Assembly (NCBI GenBank): GCA_003565715.1 | Contig: PXAV01000141.1 | Span: forward strand, 1-38,714 | DNA length: 38,714 bases | Reading direction: 5' to 3' | DNA from: Methanosarcinaceae archaeon | GTDB lineage: Archaea; Halobacteriota; Methanosarcinia; Methanosarcinales; Methanosarcinaceae | Shown: piece by piece, positions 1 through 8,100 of the stretch | Position numbering within the stretch: the first letter of the stretch is position 1 | Layout: each line of letters begins with the position of its first letter | Program-made: the position numbers and the translations under genes | Notes under the pieces: generated by a model | Databases searched by the model: none | Told to the model about the DNA's origin: nothing | The model's input: the letters and a program-made list of their open reading frames with translations, nothing else

Positions 1-1203
1 CACCTGGTGGGTTATGGATGTCTGACATGTATAGGTAACAGCGGTCCTCTGGGAGAAATGGTCTCTGCAGAGATAGAAAACAAAGACCTTACAGTAGCTG
101 CGGTTCTTAGCGGTAACAGAAATTTTGAAGGAAGGATCAATGCACAGGTAAAAGCCAACTACCTGGCCTCACCAATGCTGGTTGTTGCATATGCCCTTGC
201 AGGTACCGTAGATATAGACCTTAGCACCGAGCCCATAGCATGTGATCCCAACGGCCAGCCTGTTTATCTGAAGGACATATGGCCAGGCAAAGAAGAGCTC
301 AATTCTTATATTCAAAGATATGTAACTCCCAGTTTATTCAAAGAGCAATATACCAACATATATGAAGGAACAGAGCTATGGAAAGGTCTGGAAGCTCCAA
401 TGGGTCTACTATATGACTGGAATATTCAGTCCACATATATCAGAGAGCCACCATTTTTCAAGGATTTCCCTTTAGAAGCAGGGACCCCAGGAGATATAAA
501 AGATGCCAGAGCTCTTGTTTTATTAGAGGACAGCATTACCACAGACCACATATCTCCTGCCGGATCCATCCCATCAGGATACCCTGCTGGCCAGTACCTA
601 ATGTCCGAAGGTGTAAAGGAGAAGGATTTCAATTCATATGGCTCAAGACGAGGCAATCACGAGATCATGATGAGAGGTACATTTGGGAATGTACGCCTTA
701 AGAACAAATTAGCTGATGGAAAAGAGGGGTCATGGACAATTCATCTTCCCGATGAAGAGCTGATGCACATATACGATGCAGCGATGAAATATTCAGAATC
801 CAAAAACCCACTTATTGTCATAGCAGGGAAGGAATACGGAACCGGAAGCTCACGTGACTGGGCGGCAAAAGGCACACACCTGCTGGGGATAAGAGCTGTG
901 ATCGCTGAGTCCTATGAAAGGATACACCGTAGTAATCTTGTTGGCATGGGTGTGCTCCCATTGCAATTCAAGGAGGGAGAATCTGCTGAAACCCTTGGAC
1001 TTAGCGGTAAAGAACAATTTGATATCACCTGCATTTCTGATATCAGGCCATTTGGTGATTTAAAAGTGATTGCAAGGTCCAGCACAGGGAATGAGAAGGT
1101 ATTTGATGTTCATGTACGTCTGAACTCTGAGATCGAAGTTGAGTATTTTATAAACGGCGGAATTCTACACAAATTCTTAAGGGACAGGATAAAAGAACAG
1201 TGA
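1..1203 (+). CDS. acnA: Aconitate hydratase (AcnA type), C-terminal 400 residues, cut by left edge
   Basis: Interconverts citrate and isocitrate with a [4Fe-4S] cluster in the cytoplasm. The reading frame is open at base 1, so the N-terminal half is outside the window. Just inside the edge is GYGCLTCIGNSG, holding two of the three cluster cysteines in the C-x2-C arrangement. Further on are DSITTDHISPAGSIP, the substrate-binding stretch YGSRRGNHEIMMRGTFGN, and the C-terminal swivelling domain with KEYGTGSSRDWAAKG, which carries the catalytic serine and arginine. The sequence follows the AcnA/IRP1 family rather than the two-subunit homoaconitase type. Citrate synthase lies 164 bp downstream on the same strand, which is what an incomplete oxidative TCA branch to 2-oxoglutarate needs; isocitrate dehydrogenase is not in the window. 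The family call is secure. Confidence 0.95.
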   Translation, partial: HLVGYGCLTCIGNSGPLGEMVSAEIENKDLTVAAVLSGNRNFEGRINAQVKANYLASPMLVVAYALAGTVDIDLSTEPIACDPNGQPVYLKDIWPGKEELNSYIQRYVTPSLFKEQYTNIYEGTELWKGLEAPMGLLYDWNIQSTYIREPPFFKDFPLEAGTPGDIKDARALVLLEDSITTDHISPAGSIPSGYPAGQYLMSEGVKEKDFNSYGSRRGNHEIMMRGTFGNVRLKNKLADGKEGSWTIHLPDEELMHIYDAAMKYSESKNPLIVIAGKEYGTGSSRDWAAKGTHLLGIRAVIAESYERIHRSNLVGMGVLPLQFKEGESAETLGLSGKEQFDITCISDIRPFGDLKVIARSSTGNEKVFDVHVRLNSEIEVEYFINGGILHKFLRDRIKEQ

Positions 1204-1270
1204 TTTTATCATTTCCCTTTTTCATAGACATTTTAATATAGCATTGATGTTCATTTTTAAACAGATGCGA

Positions 1271-1300
1271 GATATATAATTACAGTAAGCCTTATATAGA
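1271..1300 (+). promoter_or_regulatory. Putative TATA elements before citrate synthase
   Basis: Two TATA-like stretches, gatatataat at 1271-1280 and cttatataga at 1291-1300, lie 68-97 bp before the citrate synthase start in a 164-bp AT-rich spacer. Either would give a leader of about 45-65 nt. This suggests citrate synthase has its own promoter in addition to any read-through from aconitase. Inferred from sequence only. Confidence 0.4.
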
Positions 1301-1367
1301 GATAGTCTAAAATGATTTAGTTACCATATTTTAGAAAAACGTATGCTCAACCAACCGGGGGACTTTA

Positions 1368-2465
1368 ATGGAAGAGATGAAAAAAGGACTAGAAGGCGTA
1401 GTAGCTTTAGATACCAGGATTTCTTTTATTGACGGTGCCAAGGGAATCCTGAAGTATAGAGGAATAAACATAGAGGAGCTTACAGATCTTCCATATGATA
1501 CTGTTTCCTATCTTCTTATCAACGGAAAACTCCCCAATGAACTAGAGCTGATCGAATATTCACAAAGAATCCGAGAGGATCGCTGTGTAAATGCTAAACT
1601 TTTAGAAATGCTGAAAAACATTTATTTTGGAGAAGAAGCCCTGGATGGACTGAGAACTGCTGTTTCCTTGATATCACATTTCGACTATGAGAATGATGAT
1701 CATTCCTCTAATGCAAATAAGAACAAAGCCATAAGACTTGTTGCCAAGTTTCCAACTATTGTTGCAGCATTGAACAGCTGTTATGAAGGGCATGAGTACA
1801 TAGAACCACATAGTGATCTATCGCATGGAGGGAATTTCCTTTACATGCTTAAAGGCTGCATTCCAACAGAACTTGAGGCAGAAGCTCTAGAAAAGGATCT
1901 TATACTAAGTGCTGAACATGAGTTGAACCCTTCTACATTCTCACTGAGAATAGCAGCTTCAACACGCTCTGATCCTTATTCTGCTATAATATGTGGCCTT
2001 TGTACCTTAAAAGGGAACCTGCACGGTGGTGCAAGAAAAGGTGTAATGGAAATGCTTGATGAGATCAGGAAACCTGAAAACATCAAAGGTTATGTTGCTG
2101 ATAAGTTTGAAAAGCGGGAAAAGATCATGGGATTTGGTCACAGGGTATATAAAACATGGGACCCAAGGGCAAGATTATACAAACAAGTTGCCAAGAAACT
2201 GGCACTGGAAAAAGGCGATAGATACTTGTTCGACATGGCAGAGGAGCTCGAGAAGGTACTTTACTACGAATTTGTTGAAAAAAGAGGAAAAGCGATATAT
2301 CCAAACGTTGATTTCTACTCTGCTGTCGTGTACAAGTATCTTGATATACCTTCTGAACTGGCAACATCGATTTTCGCTATGGGTAGAGTATCAGGTTGGA
2401 TAGCTCATTGTATGGAACAATACTCTGAAAATAAAGTTATCAGGCCAAGGGCACACTTTGTGTAA
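1368..2465 (+). CDS. gltA: Citrate synthase
   Basis: Condenses acetyl-CoA and oxaloacetate to citrate; cytoplasmic, feeding 2-oxoglutarate and glutamate synthesis. The 365-residue length fits the compact archaeal/Gram-positive citrate synthases. The active-site set is visible: H184 (AEHELNPST), H219 (NLHGGARKG), H258 (GFGHRVYKTWDPRA) and D315 (YPNVDFYS), at nearly the same positions as in the Thermoplasma enzyme. The loop after the LHGG histidine reads ARKG where most family members have ANE. The ATG at 1368 follows a gggggac ribosome site. It lies downstream of aconitase. Its 3' end overlaps the convergent SRPBCC gene by 26 bp. 2-methylcitrate synthase is the main alternative, but the aconitase neighbour favours citrate synthase. 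Confidence 0.92.
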   Translation: MEEMKKGLEGVVALDTRISFIDGAKGILKYRGINIEELTDLPYDTVSYLLINGKLPNELELIEYSQRIREDRCVNAKLLEMLKNIYFGEEALDGLRTAVSLISHFDYENDDHSSNANKNKAIRLVAKFPTIVAALNSCYEGHEYIEPHSDLSHGGNFLYMLKGCIPTELEAEALEKDLILSAEHELNPSTFSLRIAASTRSDPYSAIICGLCTLKGNLHGGARKGVMEMLDEIRKPENIKGYVADKFEKREKIMGFGHRVYKTWDPRARLYKQVAKKLALEKGDRYLFDMAEELEKVLYYEFVEKRGKAIYPNVDFYSAVVYKYLDIPSELATSIFAMGRVSGWIAHCMEQYSENKVIRPRAHFV

Positions 2466-2904
2466 TTTCCCTTTTCATTTCGCATTGCCTTTTCAGCTCA
2501 TGGTTCATTATATTAAATCCTTCTTTTATCTTCTCCCCGATAAGAAGAAGTATTAGTGGTGCAAGTATACCTTTAAATTTTTCACAATTTATGAGCCTTG
2601 TTCTATTGTCTTCTAAACCTTCAAGCCTGAAAGCATGTTCTGAATCAAAGATACCTTTTATCCAAAGCTCTCCCATCCACCTTAACTCCCGCATCGTATC
2701 GATTTTTGTTACCACCGGATTAAGTTCATTTACTTTCATCCCCGGGGGATGCATCAACACCTTGATCTTTGAACCTGGTTCAAGTTTACCATATATATTT
2801 GTGTAAAAGGAGTTCCATTTTTCAAAACCCTCAAAATCCGTCATTTGATCCCATACAACATTTAAAGGAGCTTCAATTATTATATCTGTACAAATCTTAT
2901 GCAT
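2440..2904 (-). CDS. SRPBCC-family (START/Bet v 1-like) protein
   Basis: A 154-residue protein with the pattern of the SRPBCC lipid/ligand-binding fold. It opens with IIIEAPLNVVWDQMTDFEGF, the usual first strand and helix (I-x-A-P-x-x-V-W-x-x-L/M-T-D). A middle strand ends in RELRWMGELW, and a long C-terminal helix spans about residues 112-140 (LILLLIGEKIKEGFNIMNHEL). Members bind hydrophobic ligands, but the ligand here cannot be told from sequence. The start at 2904 has GGAGG about 11 nt upstream. The last eight codons lie antisense to the end of citrate synthase. It stands alone on the minus strand, with no evident operon partner. Confidence 0.75.
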   Translation of the reverse strand: MHKICTDIIIEAPLNVVWDQMTDFEGFEKWNSFYTNIYGKLEPGSKIKVLMHPPGMKVNELNPVVTKIDTMRELRWMGELWIKGIFDSEHAFRLEGLEDNRTRLINCEKFKGILAPLILLLIGEKIKEGFNIMNHELKRQCEMKREITQSVPLA

Positions 2905-3244
2905 TTCAAAGAGAGCCTCCGGTTGAGAAGGAATTATGAAAGAGAAAATACATCGTGGTTACACCAAATCCCTGTTTTTATATTCAAAGAAACGTGATCT
3001 AACAAAGTCTATGTCACATGATAATAGTAGCAATATGATCAAGAACAAAATCACCTGCGTTCATACGAAAAATAGGTATTCTTTATTTGTAAGCATATAC
3101 ACCGTTATCCAAACTTTCTAGGGCTGCATAGATTAAAAATCTTACTGTGCCAACAACCTTCAAATAAATGTTTCTTTCTCGATGACTTTTCCGACAGTCT
3201 CTTATTATATAACAGGCATAAAAAACCCTTATGGAGAATTATTA
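2905..3244. other. Divergent spacer between SRPBCC gene and slipin
   Basis: About 340 bp between two divergently transcribed genes. A 61-codon open frame at 2936-3121 (plus) has a weak gaagg site before its ATG, but it has no recognisable motif, its composition is like that of spacer DNA, and nothing else supports it. No repeat or hairpin stands out. The region presumably holds both promoters. Confidence 0.5.
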
Positions 3245-4006
3245 ATGGTTTCAATTGAGATTTTATTACCTCTGGCTATAGTGGCGATTATCATACTGTC
3301 ACAAGCCGTCAAGATCGTAAACGAATATGAGCGTGTGGTTATTTTCCGTCTTGGAAGAGTGATCGGTGTAAAAGGTCCTGGTATATTCCTGATAATCCCT
3401 ATAGTGGATACAGTTGTGAAGCTGGATCTTCGTGTTGTTACCATCGATATCCCTAAACAGGCTGTCATCACCAGGGACAATGTAACTGTTGCCATTGATG
3501 CTGTAGTATATTATCAGGTCATAGATCCTTCAAAATCTGTCAATGCAGTGGAGAACTTCAAATATGCTACCGCTATGCTTTCACAGACCACACTGCGTGA
3601 TGTTGTAGGTCAGCTCGAGCTTGATGATGTGCTCTCGAGCAGAGATGAGGTGAACAGGAGCATACAGGAGATTCTGGATATTTCAACCGACCCCTGGGGA
3701 ATAAAGGTCACAAGTGTAACCTTGAGGGATGTGAGCATCGATGATTCCATTCAGCGTGCAATTGCCAAACAGGCAGAGGCAGAGCGTGAAAAGAGGGCTC
3801 GTATCATCCTTGCAGAAGGCGAGTTCATTGCGGCTACAAAGATGAAAGATGCTGCCCGTCTCTATGAGGAAGTACCTGTTGCTATAAAGCTCAGAGAGCT
3901 TCAGACCTATGCAGAAATAGCAAGAGAGAGGAATATGATCGTTGTGACCAGCTCTACGGAAGTAGGGGGAATTGCAGCGCTTTCCAAGGCCTTTACTGAT
4001 AAATGA
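3245..4006 (+). CDS. Slipin (SPFH/stomatin/prohibitin family membrane protein)
   Basis: Membrane-anchored SPFH-domain scaffold protein, 253 residues from the chosen start. A single N-terminal hydrophobic segment (about residues 5-18, ILLPLAIVAIIILS) is followed by the SPFH core: VNEYERVVIFRLGRVIG, PGIFLIIPIVD, RVVTIDIPKQAVITRDNV, VDAVVYYQVIDP-like strands and TTLRDVVGQLELDDVLSSRD. A helical region rich in A/E/R follows (RAIAKQAEAEREKRARIILAEGE at the coiled-coil start). An in-frame ATG at 3182 would add 21 residues, but the ATG at 3245 has GGAG 8 nt upstream and gives the usual slipin N-terminus. Slipins are normally encoded next to the NfeD membrane protease; here only a signal-peptide-like remnant follows (4011-4110). 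Confidence 0.9.
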   Translation: MVSIEILLPLAIVAIIILSQAVKIVNEYERVVIFRLGRVIGVKGPGIFLIIPIVDTVVKLDLRVVTIDIPKQAVITRDNVTVAIDAVVYYQVIDPSKSVNAVENFKYATAMLSQTTLRDVVGQLELDDVLSSRDEVNRSIQEILDISTDPWGIKVTSVTLRDVSIDDSIQRAIAKQAEAEREKRARIILAEGEFIAATKMKDAARLYEEVPVAIKLRELQTYAEIARERNMIVVTSSTEVGGIAALSKAFTDK

Positions 4007-4010
4007 TCAA

Positions 4011-4110
4011 AGGAGGAAACATGAGACATAAGTGCCGGTAATATCTGAGCACTTTTCTTTTTATAATAATTGTGCTTGTCCTGCTATCAGGTAATACATA
4101 CGATGCCGGG
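4011..4110 (+). pseudogene. Signal-peptide-like remnant, possibly decayed nfeD
   Basis: Directly after slipin there is a strong ribosome site (AGGAGG, 4011-4016) and an ATG at 4021. The frame reads MRHKCR, then TAA at 4039, then continues in the same frame as YLSTFLFIIIIVLVLLSGN up to a TAG at 4108. Taken together this is a textbook basic-hydrophobic-small signal peptide broken by a stop. Long-form NfeD proteases begin with such a signal and are the usual neighbour of slipin, so the best guess is the 5' end of a lost nfeD. The remnant is too short to prove homology. Only 49 bp separate it from the end of the convergent hydrolase gene. Confidence 0.45.
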
Positions 4111-4159
4111 GATAACACCTAGGGCAGGGTACCAATGCATGGTCTGCAGGGACAGAAAT

Positions 4160-5122
4160 TTAGGTTGCTTTTCCAATAAGTTTCCTACTTTTCTCTGCAA
4201 CCAACTCAGGATCATCAATATGCATATAATGGCCTACATCCAATATATAATACTCTCCACCTGTTGCTTTTGTATAAGAGATTATACTTTTCCTCCAATA
4301 TTCTTCTTCATTCTCACTAGAAATGAAAGCATTGAATGGTATATCAGGATCTCCCTGCTCAAACACTGTCTGAGAGTTAATTGGTATCATATCCGCTTCT
4401 TCCAACATATTCTTTGTTTGGACACGGCGGAAAAATATTGTTCTGGCAATTTCAGCTTCCTCTTCTGTCAAATGCCCTTTTTTCATGGCTGGGAAATTAT
4501 CGCGAAAAACATCTGGTTGATTTCGCATGAGGCCGGTACGTGCCAGTAAGGTTATTATAGTTGAAAAGGAAGGTTTTTTCTCAGTTTGCTCATAATAACC
4601 TGGAACAAGAGGGTCCAATCCAATAATGGCTTTAATTTCCTCTGGGTAGAGATTAGCCCAATATAATGCTTCCAGTCCAGCCATAGAGTGTGGAAACAAA
4701 ATATAGGGAGGATCTTCTCCAGAAAGCTGCAATGCAGTACGGGTTTCTTCTAGAACATTATCAATGTTTCTAGGACTGGATGTAGTATCACTCCAACCAT
4801 ATCCAGCCCTTTCGATTACGACAATTCGGTAATCATCAGATAATTTATTATAAAGAACTTTGAAATCATATACTGGAGAGCTAGTTCCAAGCCCTGACAT
4901 AAAAACAAGAGTTTCGTTCCCTTCCCCCTCTGTGTAAACATGCAGTTTGTCGTAATTATCATTGATAACTACAAGAACACCCGGTGCTGGATATTCGTTT
5001 TTTTCCTGTTCCACTAAATCCCTATGATTAATATAGCTACTCCCAACTATAAACGTTATACTCACAATTAACAAAAGTAGTATTCCAATGGTTGTCTGTA
5101 TAAGTATTTTCTTCTTTCCCAT
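4160..5122 (-). CDS. Membrane-anchored alpha/beta-hydrolase
   Basis: A 320-residue hydrolase with an N-terminal membrane anchor (about residues 6-28, after MGKKK), so the catalytic domain is probably outside the membrane. The fold is visible: LVFMSGLGTSSPVYDF (oxyanion strand and loop), RIVVIERAGYGWSD, and nucleophile elbow FPHSMAG with S146. D170 (IIGLDPL) and H298 (DVGHYMHIDDPE) complete the triad. The elbow is unusual: the first glycine of the common G-H-S-x-G-G is proline and the fourth position is alanine. A cap region of about 90 residues separates Asp and His. The closest general class is the proline iminopeptidase/esterase-like hydrolases; the substrate is unknown. No strong ribosome site is seen before the ATG. 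It converges on slipin and its remnant. Confidence 0.85.
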   Translation of the reverse strand: MGKKKILIQTTIGILLLLIVSITFIVGSSYINHRDLVEQEKNEYPAPGVLVVINDNYDKLHVYTEGEGNETLVFMSGLGTSSPVYDFKVLYNKLSDDYRIVVIERAGYGWSDTTSSPRNIDNVLEETRTALQLSGEDPPYILFPHSMAGLEALYWANLYPEEIKAIIGLDPLVPGYYEQTEKKPSFSTIITLLARTGLMRNQPDVFRDNFPAMKKGHLTEEEAEIARTIFFRRVQTKNMLEEADMIPINSQTVFEQGDPDIPFNAFISSENEEEYWRKSIISYTKATGGEYYILDVGHYMHIDDPELVAEKSRKLIGKAT

Positions 5123-5498
5123 TTACTATCTACTCTATGCTTGTACACTGCATTTTTTCAGCATTCTTTTTGTTTAATCCAAATATTTGAAAGCTGAAAT
5201 ATAATCTATATTTAGCTAAAAACTATTCTTTTAGATATTTCTTTTGCATAACATTTAATAGTAACTGTTCAGCCTAGCTAATTTCCATTGCGCTGAGTTC
5301 TCTATCTAGGCTCAATTATGAATAATTGAATCCCAGGGAACATTGCACAGATAGAGTCAATAATAGACATAGAATTCTTGAGGCTTCTTTGATAAAAATG
5401 GATAATATATTGCTTTTGATCAAAAAAACAGGTAAATATTCAGTCCTATTATCTTCAATTATGCAAAAACAAATATACTATGAGCATAGTGCCGTTTT
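5123..5498. other. AT-rich spacer with inverted repeats
   Basis: About 376 bp between divergent genes with no credible coding frame. It holds an 8-bp-arm palindrome (TCAATTAT-GA-ATAATTGA, 5312-5329) and a wider pair AGCCTAG (5271-5277) / CTAGGCT (5306-5312) that could fold with a 28-nt loop. Read leftward, ATCTAAAAGAATAGTTTT (5236-5219) nearly matches a segment upstream of ravA. It presumably carries the promoters of both flanking genes; a small RNA cannot be excluded. Confidence 0.5.
5312..5329. repeat. Palindrome, 8-bp arms
   Basis: TCAATTAT and ATAATTGA flank a 2-bp centre. A perfect dyad of this size in a promoter-bearing spacer is a candidate operator, about 170 bp before the plus-strand membrane-protein gene and 190 bp before the minus-strand hydrolase gene. 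Confidence 0.5.
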
Positions 5499-6395
5499 AT
5501 GAAAAATAGCAGGATAGTTACCATTCTGGTGTTACTGATAACCGTACTTTCAGGTTTTGCCACTGTTATAGGGATCATATCAGATAATGGCCCCGGCGAG
5601 TATGTGTATACATCCATTCGCGGAGATGACATCACCATTTACGGGAAAGGTATCTACCAGCATATGTCTGCAGATGTGGCAATCCAGGGAATTGCACAGG
5701 ACTACGTTACCCTTTTTATAGGGATTCCACTGCTACTTATCGGATCCGGTCTTTTCGCAAAGGAGAGCATTAAAGGACAGTTGCTCTTATCCGGAACACT
5801 GATGTATTTTTTAGTGACCTATCTATTTTACACTGCCATGGGCATGTACAATTCACTGTTCCTCTGTTATGTGCTGTTACTATGCTTATCCTTCTTCGCT
5901 TTCATGCTCACTTTTTCCTCATTTGACCATGAAAATATAGGCAAAATGTTATGCTCACAGAGACTGCTGCAATATGCGGGCATATTCCTTGTGCTCAACA
6001 GCCTGATGGTCGCATCATTATGGCTGAGTATTGTCATTCCTCCGCTTCTGGATGGGTCCATCTATCCCGAGCAACTTCAGCATTACACAACATTGATAGT
6101 TCAGGGATTTGATCTGGGTCTGTTGCTGCCCATTGCAATCGTCTCAGGAGTGCTTGCAGTAAAAAAGAACAGCTATGGATACCTGTTCACAACGATATAC
6201 CTTATATTCCTATCAATACTGATGGCTGCCTTGACATCCAAGATAATATTCATGGCCAGCTCAGGAGAGAACGTAATCCCTGTCATATTTATTATGCCGA
6301 CCATCTGCCTGATATCAGTGGCCTTCTCTGTAACCATTCTCAAACGAGTTAACCCTGGCAGCCTTTCAGAAGATACCAATACCTGCATACATTAA
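5499..6395 (+). CDS. Polytopic membrane protein of unknown function
   Basis: A 298-residue protein with about eight predicted membrane helices: residues 7-29, 70-87, 93-113, 117-139, 155-180, 198-220, 225-250 and 268-290. Between the first and second helices is an extracytoplasmic stretch of about 40 residues with acidic residues and glycine (DNGPGEYVYTSIRGDD). The C-terminus is a short polar tail. No transporter or enzyme signature is recognised. It stands alone, with 376 bp of spacer before it and 297 bp after it. No clear ribosome site precedes the ATG, but the N-terminus MKNSRIVTILVLLITVL is a natural membrane-protein start. That it is real and membrane-embedded is clear; its function is not. 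Confidence 0.75.
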   Translation: MKNSRIVTILVLLITVLSGFATVIGIISDNGPGEYVYTSIRGDDITIYGKGIYQHMSADVAIQGIAQDYVTLFIGIPLLLIGSGLFAKESIKGQLLLSGTLMYFLVTYLFYTAMGMYNSLFLCYVLLLCLSFFAFMLTFSSFDHENIGKMLCSQRLLQYAGIFLVLNSLMVASLWLSIVIPPLLDGSIYPEQLQHYTTLIVQGFDLGLLLPIAIVSGVLAVKKNSYGYLFTTIYLIFLSILMAALTSKIIFMASSGENVIPVIFIMPTICLISVAFSVTILKRVNPGSLSEDTNTCIH

Positions 6396-6692
6396 TTGCA
6401 AAGTCCTTCCACGCCCACAGATGACAAGCGCATTATTTATCATTATGATGTGCCCATAAAATATATCAAATACCTTGCCAAACAGACACCTTAAAAGCAG
6501 TTTTATCACAGAGACAATCAACTACATTGAACACCTTTCTGAGATATAAGCATGTCTTAAATACTCTCAAGTAAACAAAGATGTTGTATAAAAAAGATGC
6601 CTTAAGAAGCAAACCACGATATGTTTGATTAATATATAATTACTGACTTAATGTTGCGATAACTTATAATAATAAATAACAATGGAGATACT
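6396..6692. other. Spacer without a visible gene
   Basis: 297 bp of AT-rich DNA between two plus-strand genes. No open frame, hairpin or repeat stands out. TATA-like aatatataatta near 6632-6644 could serve the thioesterase gene. Confidence 0.5.
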
Positions 6693-7148
6693 ATGGTTGA
6701 TAACTATAGAATAGATAAAGAGAAAAAAATGAATATTGAGCCTAATATGGATGATATCATACGATATTTTTCACAACAGAACTTTGCATCGAATTCGGGA
6801 ATGAAATTTGTCTCCATATCTAAAGGGTATGCTAAGACAGAGATGGAAATCGAAAAGATACATCTCAATGTACTTGGAACTGTACACGGTGGAGCTATAT
6901 TCACACTTGCAGATATGGCCTTTGCAGCAGCTTCGAATTCACACGGGTATGTGGCAGTTGGCATTAATGCTGACATATCATATGTGAAAGCTGCCAGGGG
7001 AGGAATCCTTTATGCTGAAGCAAAGGAAACGTCCCTACATCCCAGAATATCAACCTATGTTGTTAACGTCACCGATGATAAAAATGAGATTGTTGCTATT
7101 TTTAATGGTATGGCCTACAGGAAGAAAGATGAACTTGCTATCCCCTGA
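6693..7148 (+). CDS. PaaI-type hotdog-fold acyl-CoA thioesterase
   Basis: A 151-residue protein with the single hotdog domain of the PaaI/YbgC group, which hydrolyses acyl- or aryl-CoA thioesters in the cytoplasm. The diagnostic helix is VHGGAIFTLADMAFAAASNS, with H65-G66-G67 and D74 the usual active-site positions. Strand NADISYVKAARGGILYAEA and the end strand EIVAIFNGMAYRK complete the fold. The ATG at 6693 has GGAG about 6 nt before it; an internal ATG at 6729 has only a weak site and would give 139 residues. It converges on the marker-8/phenylacetate-CoA ligase pair. PaaI thioesterases act on aryl-CoAs made by PaaK-type ligases, so a functional link is plausible though not shown by an operon. 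Confidence 0.88.
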   Translation: MVDNYRIDKEKKMNIEPNMDDIIRYFSQQNFASNSGMKFVSISKGYAKTEMEIEKIHLNVLGTVHGGAIFTLADMAFAAASNSHGYVAVGINADISYVKAARGGILYAEAKETSLHPRISTYVVNVTDDKNEIVAIFNGMAYRKKDELAIP

Positions 7149-7181
7149 AGTGAATTGTCTTCATGGCTTATGTAACCTTGA

Positions 7182-8030
7182 TCATATAACATCTTTAGGT
7201 TGTCTTTCATCTGGTAATAAAGGCAGTTTTGTAGAGCTTATCAGAATCTGGGAATCAACATCTTTTGCCCTTTCAAGAAGAAGTTCCTTTCCTCTTTGTG
7301 TAAGACCAAAAAGTGGTACTGCATTTCCCACCTGAACAAGAGGTTTGACAAGACAACGAATGTTTTTTGATGCACAGCTTGTGACTATGTCTGCACATTC
7401 AAGCAGTTCTTTTGCATGATCTTTGTCAATTCCGGTCAAATGTGCACCTATTATAGTCAGTTCAACATCAAGTTCTGACTCAAGTTCCCTCAGGTGCCTT
7501 GCAGTATCGGAGAATACCACTGTAACCGCTATCCTCTCATAGCCAAGCTTTACAGCTTTTTTTACACCTTCGACCGGGTCTATCTTTGCGGTAGAGGGAT
7601 CAAGAACTATACCACATCTTTCACTTATACCATTTATTATCTCATCTATTGGTTCAGTTTCCACAAGCCCGGATATGCGGGCACCCATACCCTGAACAAG
7701 AAGAGGATTATTCGAAATTACAGTGCCTGCACCATCACATGCTGTTACAGTAGTATCAAGTAGGCCCCTGTAAAGTCCCGACATCATTGTTTCCGATGCA
7801 CCAAATCCAACAAAGACATCCATTTCAAGTTTTCTGCTGCTTGTGAAAAGTCCAAAATCCCTGATACGAAATTCTATGTTCTTACGAATCTCATCTTTGT
7901 TTATCTCACTTATACCTCTGGCCTTTTCAAAGATAGGACACCAGCTTATAACAGGGGCACCCACCTCAACGACCTCACCATCCTCGACAACAACCCTGGC
8001 TTTTCCCAATAGTTCCATTATATGAGGCAT
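7182..8030 (-). CDS. Methanogenesis marker protein 8 (DUF2099)
   Basis: A 282-residue protein recognised as the methanogen-restricted marker 8 family, whose function has not been established to my knowledge. The N-terminus HIMELLGKARVVVEDGEVVE and the glycine-rich GFGASETMMSGLYRGLLD followed by TVTACDGAGTVISNNPLLVQ are characteristic. Six cysteines are present (C31, C98, C139, C212, C219, C226), the last three in a cluster that could bind a metal or Fe-S centre; this is only a suggestion. The start at 8030 has AGGTGA 4 nt upstream. It lies 70 bp downstream of the phenylacetate-CoA ligase gene on the same strand, probably co-transcribed. Presence of the family marks the organism as a methanogen. 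Confidence 0.88.
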   Translation of the reverse strand: MPHIMELLGKARVVVEDGEVVEVGAPVISWCPIFEKARGISEINKDEIRKNIEFRIRDFGLFTSSRKLEMDVFVGFGASETMMSGLYRGLLDTTVTACDGAGTVISNNPLLVQGMGARISGLVETEPIDEIINGISERCGIVLDPSTAKIDPVEGVKKAVKLGYERIAVTVVFSDTARHLRELESELDVELTIIGAHLTGIDKDHAKELLECADIVTSCASKNIRCLVKPLVQVGNAVPLFGLTQRGKELLLERAKDVDSQILISSTKLPLLPDERQPKDVI

Positions 8031-8100
8031 TTTTTCACCTTTTATCCTTTTTATCTGCTTTTACGAGCAAAAAATAAGCTCATTAAACCATACTACATGA

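Noticed and set aside
2056-2403. 115-codon frame inside citrate synthase
   Set aside because: Same strand, different frame, within the conserved catalytic part of citrate synthase; low-complexity translation.
2936-3121. 61-codon plus-strand open frame in the spacer before slipin
   Set aside because: No motif, odd composition and only a weak ribosome site; it looks like a chance frame in AT-rich spacer DNA.
4108-4110. TAG in the slipin-linked remnant as a pyrrolysine codon
   Set aside because: The same frame already contains TAA at 4039-4041, which cannot be read through as pyrrolysine, and no long frame follows the TAG.
4070-4549. 159-codon plus-strand frame antisense to the hydrolase gene
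   Set aside because: It lies opposite a gene with a clear fold and catalytic triad, and its cysteine/phenylalanine-rich translation fits an antisense shadow.
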